Assembly: GCA_002803225.1 (NCBI GenBank)
Contig: NXFV01000284.1
Location: 1 to 64,000 of the forward strand
Origin: Gamarada debralockiae
Taxonomy: Eukaryota; Ascomycota; Leotiomycetes; Helotiales; Hyphodiscaceae
Direction of reading: 5' to 3'
DNA: 64,000 nt
The notes below the pieces were generated by a model, which searched no databases, was not told the origin of the DNA, and was given only the letters and a program-made list of their open reading frames with translations. Shown here piece by piece: positions 9,522 through 22,206 of the stretch (its first letter is position 1; every line of letters begins with the position of its first letter). The position numbers and the translations under genes are program-made.

Positions 9522-10803
9522 ATGCCTTCCGAGAAAGAATCTACACCTCCCCATATCTCGATCCAGAATGACGACGAAGAGGGTTATGGTAGTCCGAAGA
9601 CGAATGGTACGCCCAGAAGCAGTACCGGTTGGGATGGCAAACTACGGATAGAGAAGGACAAGAGAGCAGAGCTTGTGAACCCAGAAGCTATTTCCGATCC
9701 TGAGTACTCGGATGACGAGCAGGTACTTCCAGGACAGACTATTGAAGCTGATGAAGGTATACATACATCAATACATCCTCGCGCAGCATCGCAATTGCGG
9801 GGTCATAAGCATACCTCAGCTAATCAATCCCAATCCAGATCTCCTCGACGACTACGAACCCGACACCGAAGAAATAGACTGCGTCCACTCGCGTGTCTCC
9901 TCCATCCCTTCCCTCCGTCTAGATCGCTTCAAAGCCGTAACACGCCTCTGCTTGCGCCAAAACACCATCACCGAAATCGAAGGCCTTTCCGTGTTGGCCG
10001 CCACCTTACAAGATTTGGACCTCTACGACAACCTAATCGCGCACATCCGCGGTCTCGAAGACCTTACCAACCTCACCAACCTCGACCTCTCATTCAACAA
10101 AATCAAGCATATCAAGAAAGTCAATCACCTGGTCAATCTGACCGACCTCTATTTCGTGCAAAACAAGATCACCACGATCGAGAATCTGGATGGCTTGACA
10201 AAATTGCGGAATTTGGAACTGGCAGCGAATAGGATCAGGGAGATTCAGAATCTAGAATCTCTGACGGGACTGGAGGAGTTGTGGCTAGGCAAGAACAAAA
10301 TCACTTCAATCAAAGGCCTTGACAGTCTCCAAAACCTCAAAATTCTAAGTATCCAATCGAACCGCATCCGCAAGATTACCGGACTGGACAATCTTCCTAA
10401 TCTGGAAGAGTTGTATATCTCGCACAACGCACTCACAAGCTTGAAGGGGCTAGAGAAGGTGTTTGGTTTGCGGGTGCTAGATATTAGTAATAATCAGGTG
10501 GCGAGCGTGGAGGGTCTAAAGCATTTGGAAGATTTGGAAGAGTTGTGGGCGAGCTATAATGAGATTGGGGATTTTGGAGAGGTGGAGGATGAGTTGAGAC
10601 ATATGGTGAAGCTGAATACCGTTTATTTTGAGGGAAATCCGTTGCAGTTGAAGGCGCCGGCGTTGTATAGGAATAAGGTGCGCTTGATGCTTCCGCAGGT
10701 TATGCAGATTGATGCTAGTAAGTCTCTCTTCCCTCTTGCCCCTTTTCATTTAACCTTGGCGCTGATTTTGGGAATCATTGTAGCTTTTGTGAGGGTTTCA
10801 TAG
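9522..10803 (+). CDS. sds22: SDS22, protein phosphatase 1 regulatory subunit (LRR)
   Basis: Exons 9522-9756, 9839-10717 and 10784-10803 give 377 residues. An acidic, disordered N-terminus of ~80 residues is followed by about ten 22-residue leucine-rich repeats of the SDS22 type (LxxLxxLxLxxNxI; seen as LDLYDNLI, LDLSFNKI, LYFVQNKI, LELAANRI, LWLGKNKI, LSIQSNRI, LYISHNAL, LDISNNQV, LWASYNEI) and the LRR cap with NPLQ...YRNKVRLMLPQV...IDATFVRVS. The last intron places only FVRVS in exon 3, which matches the conserved C-terminus of the family, so the 10784-10803 exon is firm. SDS22 binds PP1 catalytic subunit and is needed for its nuclear activity in mitosis. It is convergent with the xylose reductase gene, 274 bp apart. 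Confidence 0.95.
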
Positions 10804-11077
10804 GGTATCTTGTGTATTGGGAAGGGCAAAATGAATCATGAGGGCATGAAGAATATGAACATGGCATTGCAATGGAGTTGTGGCTGGAGCATGGGGATTA
10901 AGCTTTTAAGATAGCTTCAAATGGCTCGGGCTAGGCACATATCACAATGCATTATTTCGTGGATATTATTGGTCACAAAATCATCCATTCCTGTCCCAGA
11001 CTCGTGACCATTTCTAGGTATCAGTTTGCTACAACGAAGAGAAGTTTGCAGAATGCAACGCCTGTGTCCTTTCATGT

Positions 11078-12151
11078 TTAAGCAAAGATGTGCAATGTTC
11101 CGAGGTACTGTGGACGATGTCAGCAAAGAGAGTGTAGGATGCGAGGGAGGGAATTCTTACATCTGTGGGGTTGTTGAATCTGAGACCGCGATCTAGAGCA
11201 CTGATGGAATCTAATTCGCTCTGATCCATGTGGAACCCGGTGACTTCTAAATTCTGCTTGAGACGTTCCTCGTTGTTACTCTTTGGAATAACAGCTAATC
11301 CTCTTTGAGTAGCCCATCTCAAAAGAACCTGTGCAGGCGTCTTATTGTGCTTCTTGGCAATGGCAGTAATTGCCGGGTGCTCGAAAAGAACAGGGGTGTC
11401 TTTAGCCTTCTGCCACTCAAGCTCAATGAACGACTGAGGGCCGAAAGACGAGTACGCTGTAACTGCAATTCCTTCACTCTCAGCCAACTTCAGGAGAGTT
11501 GGCTGAACAAGATATGGGTGGTGCTCGATCTGGAGGGTCGCAGGCCTAATCTTGGCATAACGAAGCAAATCCAGAATTAAAGATCCCTGGAAATTCGAGA
11601 TACCAATCGACTTTGCATATCCCTTGTGAACCAAATCTTCCATCGCAGTCCACGTCTCTTGGATCGACGCATTGCTGAGCTGCACATCATCCTTGCCATC
11701 ATGAGCCCATCCAGGAGGATACCGGACTGAAGGATCCACGTATTTGAGAGCGACGGGGAAATGCACGATGAAGAGATCGAAATAATCAATGCCCCAGTCC
11801 GCAAGCTGCTTCTTGCAAATCGGCTCGACTTTGTCGCCTTCGTGGAATGAGTTCCAGAGTTTGCTGACTATGAAGAGGTCTTCGCGTTTCACTAGGCCGT
11901 CTTTGATTGCTCGGGCTACTCCTTCGCCTGCTTCCTTTTCGTTGCCGTAATCTGCCAAGGACTTTTATGAGATTTTGGCGTGTATCAATGGACTTGTGAG
12001 ACCTACCGCATGCTCCGTCAAATAATCGATAGCCTGTCTTGATTGCGTTGTACACCGTATCTGCACATGTTGCGTTGTCAACCTTCCACAGACCAAAGCC
12101 AACTTGTGGCATGGGGTGGCCGCTGTTAAGTTTGATTACTGGTGAAGCCAT
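11078..12151 (-). CDS. xyl1: D-xylose reductase (NAD(P)H-dependent aldo-keto reductase)
   Basis: Exons 12151-12007, 11951-11161 and 11107-11078 give 321 residues, the usual length. Reduces D-xylose (and arabinose) to the polyol, the first step of fungal pentose use. Catalytic tetrad visible as Asp45 (LFDGA), Tyr50 (DYGNE), Lys79 (IVSKLW) and His112 (IVHFP); the [14 protein letters not shown] segment is the NADPH phosphate-binding loop of AKR2 enzymes. The final exon encodes only YLGTLHIFA; without it the frame runs into an unrelated tail. ATG at 12151 begins [16 protein letters not shown], typical for the family. A GGCTAA word at 12727-12732 (~575 bp upstream) matches the XlnR/Xyr1 core but one site is weak evidence for control. 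Confidence 0.93.
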
Positions 12152-13461
12152 GGCTTGAGATGTATAGAATCTAGTGGGAGGAATTTGCACGTCTGTGGAA
12201 TCGATTTGACTTGGTAAGGCACGTTGGGAAGAGGATGCCGGGTAGTGGAGATGCTGGCAGATACAATGGCACAGCAGAACTGGAAGAATCGGTTCAAGTC
12301 AGTGACTGCCCTGTTGGTAATTGGAATGGGGAGTTTTACCGTGAGATGTAACGGAGACAGAGCATGTAAAAGAATCTTGGAACTTTATCTGCGGAGGAAT
12401 GGGGGAAGGAAGCTTTTAAATACTTATCACAGAATAAAAAGCTCCACCTAGCACATACCATTATCAACCAAACCCACCTTCACCCCGCCACTTTGCGACA
12501 GAATATGCCGTATAGCAAACAGTCCCACTCGCGCGACAGTCCGCGCTGGAGCCTGGCATTCTGCATTTAGTTCCGTTATCTGAGATGCCGGGCGAAGGAG
12601 CCACGATGCGATGGATAAATGTAGATGTAGTCACGGAGGATCCAGAGTTGGTAATCGAATTGCGGTGTATTTGTGGAGTGGTGGAAAATTCCCCTTTTTA
12701 GGCTGTTGTCGAAGTGGAATTTTGGCGGCTAAAAAGGCTTTCAGAAGCTCGCTAGGAACGGCGTGCTCCTTTCTCCTCCTTCGTCCTCAACAAGAGGCAA
12801 GAATAGATCCGAATGGCAAGTATAACGGCAGTCGAGTTGGTGCTATTGAAATTCAATATAGATACCGGCACATCACAATCTCAAGGACGGCCCCTGCACT
12901 GATGGCAATGTCAAAAGGGCTGAACGTGAAGGTTCGGAGTTGCGGAACTGTAACGGGCCGATCTGTCATTCTTGACAACGCCCTTAGTTGGGCATGTAGA
13001 ATGATCAAAGATACATCCCTTTCTTATCAAAATCCTCATTGACTTCTTGTCTTCTTTGTTCGCTAAAATTTTAGTGTAAGGAGCAAGCAGCCAGTTCTAA
13101 TCTTTCTTTTTGGCATTCCGAAAGCAGTTAGAGACGATGAAGAGACAAGGAAACCAATTTGGTGATCGAAGAGGCGATACGGAGAGAAGTAGCCTTTGAT
13201 CGCGACGATTTTGTCAGGTGTCTTCTTATTGTATTTGATTTCTACTTGTAAATCTTCTCTCATGCTTATTCTGCTCTCTACCTCGATGCAGAATACGCAT
13301 TTATGTGAGGGCGTTATAGCACATACGCCCTTCCTAAATTCCAACACCTTCACATCCCTAGGCACCTCTTCACTTATTCGTAGCTCGAAACGGCAGAATA
13401 AAGTAACAGCCAATCAATTACGTTTCATGTTGTGAAAGCACGCAGCATTGGACTTTGCATC
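12152..13461. other. Intergenic interval with weak frames
   Basis: It holds the xylose reductase promoter. A 143-codon + frame (12611-13042) and a 116-codon minus frame (13063-13413) show no recognisable family. I do not call either. Confidence 0.4.
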
Positions 13462-13755
13462 ATGGCTGATAATGTTCGGTCGGGCGAAAAGCTGGCACAA
13501 ACATTTGCTAGAATGCAAGCGGAGGAGGATCAATTGAGAGCAGACACAGTAAGGCGGCCAAAGGAAGCCGCATGGTTCAACTTTTGGAGAAAGTACAGAG
13601 TGGGGGACCCCCAGCTCCCCGACATAACTGTATATCAAATGAACCAATTCAAAAGAGCTCGACTGAATTTCGTATACGAAGGGCCTCCCACACAGAAAAA
13701 CCCAACGATTTGTCGTCGAAGGAGTCGAATCGTTCCGATTGTTGTGTATTTATGA
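13462..13755 (+). CDS. Small unrecognised reading frame
   Basis: ATG at 13462 opens 97 codons: polar and charged with MQAEEDQLRAD and a WFNFWRKYRVGD segment. Composition is coding-like up to about residue 78 and basic, low-complexity afterwards, where a different frame (VVEGVESFRLLCIYDV) looks better, suggesting an unseen intron or a frameshift near 13700. I recognise no family. A fragment or a short orphan protein are equally possible. Confidence 0.25.
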   Translation: MADNVRSGEKLAQTFARMQAEEDQLRADTVRRPKEAAWFNFWRKYRVGDPQLPDITVYQMNQFKRARLNFVYEGPPTQKNPTICRRRSRIVPIVVYL

Positions 13756-13814
13756 CGTCAGTAGTGCTTCTAAAACAATCAGTATCAAATTACTTAGAAA
13801 GCATCTGCTGCTAA

Positions 13815-14797
13815 CTTACTTCAGGTCCACAAGGATATGAAACTGGATCTCATTCCTCCACCCCACCAACCTTGCTCTCATCTCTTCGACGCTCTTCTTT
13901 CCCCACATCGACTTTAGTCTTTTCCTCGCACTCTTCCATTTGCTCTTGTCACCTTCCACCTTCAAGCTCTTCAATGTGGCCAGCACCTCATTCGCCGCAG
14001 TTGTTTCTCCTTCAAAGCTCCACTTGGGGATTTATCGATTTCGCGCGATTGGGTGGTAGCCTTGAGACCGAAGTCGATGAATTGTACAATGTTGCCCGCG
14101 ATGGACAGGGCTGTAAGTGGGTCCAGCATCCTGAGGGAGAGTTGTCCATCGCAGTCAGTACACCGATGAGAGTGAAACGAAAAAGTGTGTGGGATGATTT
14201 AGGGATTTGACATTGTATAAAGTTGGAATAATGTGTCTTTTTTTTGAGTCGAGAGCCTTGTATTGTGCTCCGCAAGCCACATGCCCAGCCTCGAATGCAA
14301 GCCTGGCGGGGGTTTAGATTGCGGGGAGTTCATTTGGATTTCGAGTAGTGAATTGAGAAAGGGACATATCTAAACTCTAGATTCTTACATCAAGCACTTG
14401 CTCAAAAAAGTTGAACGATCCAAAGGCAATTACTGAATCCAGTTGAACAATTCGAAAGGGGATTCGGATTGTGACTTGTCTAGGTCAAAACAGTTGCTCA
14501 AATGATTCGAGCGACTTAAAAAGGCGGGTATAGGATGCTGGGTACTGGCCATCTCAACTGCTGGAAATAGGTGAAAGATTGAAACAGGAGGTGGGGGAGC
14601 GTTTTCAGGGTACTGGGCACCATCCAACTCAATCGCTTAGAAAGAATGAACGATTCAGAAAAGGACCGGGCATTGACATTTTCAATCACTCAAATAAAAT
14701 GAGCTATTCAGAAACATGATTTACCATTCATTCCTATCTTACAAGAGCATAAGAACCAGCCACCCGGCGTCCCGTTCGTTCAAATCCATTCAGGCAC
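13815..14797. other. Intergenic with diverged short repeats
   Basis: About 14400-14720 contains loosely repeated segments of roughly 75 bp (ggtactggccatctcaactg near 14540 and ggtactgggcaccatccaac near 14609) and several GAACGATT words, also seen at 49195-49320. A 112-codon + frame at 13872-14210 has no recognisable domain. Confidence 0.4.
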
Positions 14798-17058
14798 TCA
14801 ATTGCGAGTCGCCTCAATGATAACCTCACGCGCACTAACGGCCGTCGCTGCAGTATGCTCAATCAAGTTAGCCGTAGCAGCGCGGAGCTTGATGCCAGCC
14901 ATAAGAGCCTGGCGGGAGGTCAATATAGAAGCACCAAGAGCCTGGATAACGTCGGTGATTCGATTCATACCCTCCTCGTCAGTGGCACTACTATTGGCTG
15001 CAGCGATAGTCTCATTGAGACTGGCCTCAGCAGCATTGAGTTGGAATTCAAGATAACGGTCGAATTCCTCTTCCGTCATGTGTTCAACACCGGTCTCCTC
15101 ATTCTCACCATCACCATAGTGTCCAGCAGGTCCGTCGCGAGTGGGTGGAGGGGTAGGCGGCTCATCATCACCACCAGCAACGCGGGCAGCGCCTCGAGTA
15201 ACACCTTGACCTGCAATACCACGACCCATAGCCTCAGCAGCTGCGTTGGTTCTCTGCTCATCACACTCACGACGACGCTGCTCACGATAAGACATCTTGC
15301 CCATAAAGGGGTTCGTCTTGTCGCCACGGATGTTGTCGGTAGAGCTGACCTTTGCATTCATGCCACTGTTGCGGTAAGTTTTAAGGAGCTTAGAGGTACG
15401 ATTAGCGCGTTTAGCAGGAATCGGGGTGACCTCGAGATCGCTACTCTCGGCACTAACATCCTCCTCCTCATCGACGATGGTTGCATAACCCTTGTTATCG
15501 CTGCTAGTGTTGGAATAGACGGCGTTGCGACGACGACCGGAGAACATCACGGAGAAACGGCTCTTGAGACCTTCCTTGATGGAGGTGACAGTGTTGGATT
15601 TGGGCAAGGAGGCGGAGGTACCGCTGATGCTGGAACCGGGCTTGCTGGATGGGGTGTTACTGGCAACCGATTTGTTGGCAGACGAGGGAATGGAGATCTT
15701 GCTTGTGGAAGCCCTATTCAAAAGGTCCTTGCCGGGAGTGAGCATGGACTTCTTTGATTCAGCAGCTCGGGCAGCACTGGCAGCAGTTGGTCGGCTCAAA
15801 CGAGCGGCAGCCGAAAGCTGACCGGTCGACTTGACACCCTTTGGGAGCGATGATGCGCGGGGTGGGTGGGGAGAAGCATCGGGACCCATAATAAGTTCGT
15901 GAGCGTCGGCGGATTTGCGGAGGGTTGGACCAACACCATATCGGGCTGCGCGACTCTTGGGTGAGCCATTAGATGGGATGCCGGACAGACACTGGCTGCA
16001 GTCGCTAAATTAGCTTAGGAAATTGGTAATACAATGATGGGAACTTACACTCGCTGAATCGGACTATCATCCTTGGAAGCACGAACAGGAATAGCGTTGA
16101 TAGACTTTGTCTTTCCGAGATCCATAGCAGGTAGAGAGTTGACCTTCTCCCCCACAACCATAACTGCAGTACCGCTCTCGCACTGTTCGCCAAGAGTTGA
16201 TGGGGTACCGACAGAAGATGCGACCTTGAATGACTCGGCGGACTCTCCGTCCGAGGATTCTGGTTGCAGAACAGGATGGGCTAAATCGAGACTCTCGGAA
16301 TCGGTAACATCAAGCAGCCCACGTCGCTCTAGAGAGTCATGGAAGTGGAGTATGGGCTTAGGGGGTAGCGCTTTGTCAAGAGGAGAGCTCTTGTAGAACA
16401 GCTAGACGTACAGAGTTAGCTCTGAATCGCGAAGGGGATTGTAACGTCGTGCATGATTCTTTGTGTTCGATAAGAGAGGATGACATACTTCTGATGGCCC
16501 GGGAAGCTCGTCAAAGGTTATAGGCGCAGTGCTTACGGTGGGGGTAACAGGAGAGTTGGTCTTCGAAATAGTAACAGATGACTCGTTGATAGCGACTAAT
16601 TGTTCACCGCGGAACACTGCGAGAATATGCGTCAGCAATTGCTCAAGAGCGCTGAATGATTAGAACTAAGCAAATTCCACGGTGAATTACTTACAAGCAA
16701 CCGGAGGGGTAGTAGAGGTAGCAGCACGATGGCTGGAAGACTTATCGCGTCTCTTAGACATGTTGGGAGACGGTGGGGCGCCGAAAGCACCCCGAACGAT
16801 AGTACCATTGTCGACGTTGCGCAAGGCAGCTGGATCAGGAGCGTTGAGAAGTTTGTGGTAGTTTTTCTCCTCCATGTTGTGAGTGTACTTGGGATTGAGT
16901 CTGGCCTTGATGGCCGACGAAGAAGTAATGCGCGTGGTAGGGACGAAGCGGACTTTGCGATCCTTGCCAGTTGGTTTGACTTGTGGAATATTGTTGTTGG
17001 CAGTAACATCAGCAAGAGCACCGATGTGCTGGACGCGTGGAGCCATAAAAGTTGCCAT
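14798..17058 (-). CDS. Unknown 680-residue low-complexity protein
   Basis: Exons 17058-16695, 16616-16489, 16401-16049 and 15995-14798 join in frame to 680 codons with consensus splice sites at all three introns. Most of the protein is Ser/Thr/Pro-rich and basic, predicted disordered by eye (for example the PSSKPGSSISGTSAS region), with many SP/TP sites that could be phosphorylated. A conserved-looking segment NPFMGKMSYREQRRRECDEQ and a final Ala-rich helical region of about 90 residues starting at EEEFDRYLEFQLNAAEASLN could form an amphipathic helix bundle or coiled coil. No enzyme motif, signal peptide or membrane segment is seen. I do not recognise the family. The start ATG at 17058 is chosen because upstream codons in the same frame look non-coding. 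The gene is divergent from the oxygenase at 18462. Confidence 0.75.
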
Positions 17059-18461
17059 TGTATCGTTGCTGGTGCCATGCGGCCTCGATGTTGACGTTTG
17101 GTTGTCGGGCGCCACAGTAAAAGTCGCATCAAAGGTGACAGGAACTTCGCTTTGGAAGTTCCATTCACAAATGTTCACAAGAATGAGCAATTGCAATGCA
17201 ATGAGACGCTGTGTCATAACAGAGCCTGCAACAAGTCGTTGCAAGTTCTTGCAAAGCAATCGTTGGCAAGGAGTGAGCGATTGAGAAAGAGGTTGAGGAA
17301 GTTCAGGAAAAGTCTCGCGTATTGGTCTATAAACCTTTTCGTACGAGGCCGATGGAATTCCAAATTGCGTTAGCGTTTCGCTACGCCGTGATACCAACTC
17401 AAATCCATTGAGCAATTGTGAAAAGATTTAGAGGGAGGGCATAGGAGATATCCTGGAAGTCCAGAGAGCATGGTTTGGGCAACAGATCAATACCCTTAGC
17501 CCAATGAAAAGAGCACATTATTGTCTGAGAACACCCAAGCAGGTTCAGACAAAAGACAAACAACAAAGTACAAATTTCATGGAGGTAGTGTCAATGTCGA
17601 CCCTGCAGGACTTCAAAGGTTGGGTGCCAGAGAGGGTCGCATAATGTTTGAAGACTCGTGATGTTCACCCATTCACGAATATCGAGGCTGATATGTGAAA
17701 GGGTGCCAAAGACCTTTCATAATCATCACATCATGGGAAATCGGGGATTGTTGACGGGCCATATGGCAGAGTACAGTTGAAGAAGCTCTCACTCAATTGA
17801 AGCCTGGAAAATCAGGAAAACCATTCGGCACAGAAATATATGCATCAAGATCAGACAAACATCAAATAAATAGAGACAAAAGCTTCAAATGGCAAAGACA
17901 ACAATCAACCAGCAAACTGTAATGTTCGGAGGGAAGAGGTAGCAACTTTGCAGACTGATTCCGGAGGTATCAGCACAGGTTCTGCAGCCAACAACGCATC
18001 CAGTGGACATTCCACCCCCCATATCCATCCTTTTGGGTATTTGGAATAATCCCTGGAAGTTCTCATGCTGTTAATCAGAGAGTTGGAGTGTCGTCTGAAT
18101 AGAAAGTTGTGAGGTTTGAAAGCTTAGTCATCACCCACTTTTTACAACCAACCATTCCCAAATTCGATAGAGCAATACGACATGATTTCCAAGCTCTACT
18201 AGTAATTCAATATTTACTACATTTATCTGATAATAATTCCTATAATACGATCCCATACAACCTGAAGCATTTGAAGCTGTCGGCGACCTCCAGCAGTTTA
18301 AACAGTACTAGGCTTAAAAAGGCAGCTCGAAATGCGGTGAAGTGCGGCAAATCAACCTCTCCAAATTCTCAACTATCGGCTTTTCGAAACTTCCTCTCGT
18401 ACGAAATTTGAGCGACATTTGATTTCTTGTACAGCCGTTTGAAAATTTTTGTGGGTTCAAG
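17059..18461. other. Divergent intergenic region, 1.4 kb
   Basis: Nothing coding is supported. It separates the 680-residue protein (minus) from the oxygenase (plus). Confidence 0.5.
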
Positions 18462-19671
18462 ATGTCTTCTGCCGCAGTTACAGTTACTCTCGAGGACTTG
18501 AAAAACGGCAAGCAAACCTTCCGTCGGCCTCAGGGAACATGCGCTGATTGCTCAACTAGGAAATGTCTCCTTTTCCACCCTAGAAGAAGCCTTCGGACCC
18601 GAATCATTAGGAATAATAATTGTCAAAGACGTCCCCTCCGAGTTCGTCCAGCTAAGACATCGTATACTCTCCTACTCATCCTATCTTGGAAACCTGCCAG
18701 AATGGAAGCTTGGTCTGTCCATCCTTGCCCCACCTTGCCACATCTAACCTCCTGCAGAGAAAATCGAAAATCCAGCCGCCAAATACCTCACAGGCTGGTC
18801 GCGTGGCAAGGAGACTCTCAAAAATGGCCAAGTCGACACCCTGAAAGGCTCCTATTATGCCAACTGTGCCTTCTATGTGGATCCCACCCTTGAGTGCGCC
18901 AAACCCACAGCTGAGTTCTCCCCAGAGAACTTCCCAGAGTACTTGAGTCCTAATATGTGGCCTCATAACAACATCATTCCTGGTTTCAAGGAAACGTTTG
19001 AGGATATTTGCCGTCTTATCATTGATACAGCTGTTCTTGTCGCGAGAGCCTGCGACAAGTATGCTGAAAAGGAAATCCCGGCCTACAAACCTGGGTATCT
19101 GGAACATGTTGTCAAGACTTCAACTACAACGAAGGCTCGTCTACTTCATTACTTCCCATCGGATCCGGCAGATGCGAAGCCGCAAGACGAAGAGATGGAC
19201 GATGACTGGTGCGCCACCCATCTCGACCACGGCTGTTTGACTGGCCTCACCTCTGCAATGTTCATCAACGAAAGTCGCCAAATACCCGCTGTTGGTATGG
19301 GATATGCGTATGCACCTCGCTATACTACGACTCTCACAGAGCTTCCATCATCTCCAGATCCAACAGCCGGATTGTACATCCAATCTCGCAGCGGGAAGAC
19401 AGTCCAAGTCAAGATCCCGAGAGATTGTATCGCGTTCCAGACTGGTGAGGCGCTGGAGAGAATCACGAGGGGGAAGTTCAAGGCTGTTCCGCATTTTGTG
19501 AGGGGTGTGAGGCCAGGTGTTGCGGATGGAGAGAATGAAGGAGGGAAGATCGCGAGGAATACGTTGGCTGTTTTCACGCAGCCCAACTTAGATGAAATTG
19601 TGGATGAGGAACAGGGGATCACTTTTGGGGAGTTCGCGAGAGGGATTGTTGAGAAGAACACCACGAAGTAG
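18462..19671 (+). CDS. 2-oxoglutarate/Fe(II) oxygenase, isopenicillin N synthase-like
   Basis: Exons 18462-18507, 18560-18712 and 18758-19671 give 370 residues. Intron 1 (18508-18559) has a GC donor (G|GCAAGC) with a GCTGATT branch-like site; the join restores KNG-NVSFSTLEEAFG. Intron 2 (45 bp, GTCTGT...CTGCAG) joins LGNLPEWKL to EKIENPAAKYL. The C-terminal jelly-roll carries the iron ligands His221 and Asp223 (ATHLDHG) and a distal His312 (VPHFVRG), the HxD...H facial triad. The family includes IPNS, gibberellin and clavaminate type enzymes; substrate cannot be inferred, and many fungi have a conserved non-cluster member of this length. No signal peptide, so likely cytosolic. Confidence 0.85.
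18508..18559 (+). other. GC-AG intron
   Basis: No GT donor can restore the frame. GCAAGC at 18508 and CTCAACTAG ending at 18559 remove exactly the segment that breaks the protein; GC donors almost always keep the AAG extension, as here. Confidence 0.75.
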
Positions 19672-20785
19672 GATCACGATATGTGTGAAGTAGATGATTG
19701 GAGAAGACATTGGATGAATCCCGTGATTTGCGTTGAATTTTGAGTTTATCTTCATCTGAAGATAAATTTCAGGGTGTCGTGAGTCCACATCTTTGTTTCA
19801 TTGGGGGACCTGTTTCAGGGGGTTCGCAATGCCTGTTAAATTATGCACAAGTGCTCAGCCTCCCTGATTCTATCTTTAACGATTTATGCATTTCAGCAAT
19901 CGCCGCTCGACAAATCACACAAATACAAACAATTACACAAAATCCTTTTTCTGAAGGATTCTTACGAACTCCAAGTTCTTGACATAGATTTTGATACGTG
20001 AATCATGAGGTTTGCGAGCCAAATGCGGGGTTCCGTCTTACGTTTCCTCCAGACATGTGAAAAATCTCCCGACGAGGCTATCCTGGGCATCCAATTTCAG
20101 CATCCAGATCGTCATATTTAGAATCTTCAACAGCGATCATGGAGGCGATCGGCGCCGCCACTATCGCGACCGGGCCAGACCCGCTTTCTCACTTTCCTTG
20201 ATTTTTTGGGGAGTAATGGTGCCTGAATATCATGGCCCGTCGCCATTTTCCATCCCCTGCAGTAGTCTTGAAACTGCCGAGAAAGCATAAAGGCTGTGCA
20301 AGTGGCGTCTCCAAGTTTATTTGATCCACATCTCTTGTCCAACTCACCAATCCGCCAACCTTGATATCGCTCAGTCTGGCTGGGATGCACGATATCAGCC
20401 TCCCCACACCCAGAACCCTGCGTTTTCAGTGGCTCAACAGCATCAAAAGCCCCCCACAAGGCTCCACATCCCGTAAGTTTGATTCTGGCGGGCCAAGTTC
20501 GTCCTACACCCTCTCCCAAACTCTGCCCAGCTTGGACCTGGCCTAGCCAATGTAAGGACCGCACGTCGAAGTAGCTGGTTTGCTAGTGGCATAAGAAGGC
20601 ATGATCGCTGCATCTTGATGAAATCCCGCATTGAGCGATCGGGGGTTCATCTCATTAAGTGTAATGCTATATGTTTAGGCCTCTTGATATACTCAAGCCG
20701 GTCCCCTCTTGTCTCTTCTCTTGTTCTGCAGCATCCCCAGTTGAGCTCACCACATTCTTTTTGATGCTGATATAATTATTTAATA
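19672..20785. other. Intergenic, no gene seen
   Basis: Only short frames on both strands. The last few hundred bases should hold the promoter of the exo-glucanase gene. Confidence 0.5.
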
Positions 20786-22206
20786 ATGTTGCTCACAAAT
20801 GTCTTGGCTGCGGTCTTCGCGGCTGGTGTTGTTACGGCTCTGCCGGCTCCGTAGGTTTTATCATGCCCCTTTTCCGGATGTGCGGTGTTGATGGATTGAT
20901 AGGGAACCTGTGTCGAAACGTTCTGTGGCGTTCAATTGGGGCAGTGAGAAGGTGCGAGGACTAAATATTGGTGGATGGCTTGTCCTTGAGCCGTGGATTA
21001 CACCATCAATCTTTCAAAATGTGGATCAATCACTCGGCATTGTTGATGAGTTCACACTCACGCAAAAGCTGGGCACGGAAGCTGCATACAATATCCTCAA
21101 GCCTCACGTAACTCTCTCCCTCACAAATCATCTCTCTAGCCAATACTAACTGCTGCTTAGTGGGATTCATGGTGCACATTCTCCGACTTCCAAAAGATCG
21201 CAAACGCCGGCTTCAACACCGTCCGAATCCCCATCGGCTACTGGGCATATTCTCTCGAATCCGGCGAGAGCTACACACAAGGAGCTGCACCATACATTGA
21301 CGCAGCCATCGATTGGGCACGAGAGACCGGATTGAAGGTCTGGATCGATCTGCACGGCGCACCGGGATCTCAAAATGGGTTCGATAACAGTGGACAAAGG
21401 CTTTCAAAGCCGGGATGGCAGTCAGGGGATTCTGTTGCGCAGACATTATCCGTGCTCCAGAACATCACCACCAAATATGCGCAACCAGCATACCAAGATG
21501 TTGTAGTGGCTATTGAATTGCTCAACGAGCCGTTGAGTTCGGAGCTCAATTTCGATGAGTTGAAGCAGTTCTATCGGAATGGATTCGATCAAGTCCGAGC
21601 AGTCAGCGATACACCCGTCATGCTGCACGATGGGTTCAATGCACCGAGTTCCTGGAACGGATTCTTGTCTGTGTCCGACAACAACTCTCAGAATGGTATA
21701 TCCGACCTTCTCCGCTTAGTTTTGCCTCGCTAACAGAATACCCAGTGGTTGTCGACCACCACGAATACCAAGTCTTCACCAATGACCTGGTTGCTCTCCA
21801 AAACTGGCAGCACAGACAACTGGTCTGCAATAATGCCCCTTCCTACTCCTCTGGCGCGGACAAATGGGTCGTAGTAGGGGAATGGACAGCCGCAGAAACC
21901 GACTGTGCACCAGCGCTCAACGGCTACCTCGTCGGGGCGAGATACGACGGCACCTATCCTGGCTCCACCTACGTTGGGTCGTGCGATGGGAAGAACAATA
22001 TTACCGATTGGGACGACAATATGAAGGGTGATGTGAGAGGATATATCGAGGCGCAGCTGGAAACGTTCGAGAGCCATACCCAGGGATGGGTATTTTGGAA
22101 CTTCAAAACCGAAGCAGCACACGAATGGGATGCTTTTGCGCTTTTGGATGCGGGGCTGTTCCCGCAGCCGTTGACGGATAGGAGGTATGCTGCTATTTGT
22201 TCTTGA
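20786..22206 (+). CDS. exg1: Secreted exo-1,3-beta-glucanase, GH5
   Basis: Exons 20786-20850, 20903-21107, 21161-21695 and 21746-22206 give 421 residues. A signal peptide (MLLTNVLAAVFAAGVVTALP) and a short pro-segment ending in Lys-Arg (a Kex2 site, PVSKR) precede the mature enzyme, which starts near FNWGSEKVRGLNIGGWLVLE. The GH5 catalytic acid/base is Glu213 in LLNEP, the nucleophile Glu314 in VVGEW, and the VWIDLHGAPGSQNG loop is characteristic of Exg1-type enzymes. It releases glucose from beta-1,3-glucan and remodels the cell wall. Length matches the family (400-450). Introns all have clear GTANNT donors and, for intron 2, ACTAAC. Start chosen because it gives the signal peptide. Confidence 0.95.

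Noticed and set aside
9522..10232. Continuous 236-codon frame from the sds22 start
   Set aside because: It runs through the first intron into an Arg/Pro-rich nonsense frame; the spliced frame gives the LRR protein.
12727..12732. XlnR/Xyr1-type GGCTAA site for the xylose reductase gene
   Set aside because: A single six-base match 575 bp away is expected by chance; kept only as a remark.
14855..15757. 300-codon + frame
   Set aside because: It is antisense to the well-supported exon 4 of the 680-residue gene and has no domain.
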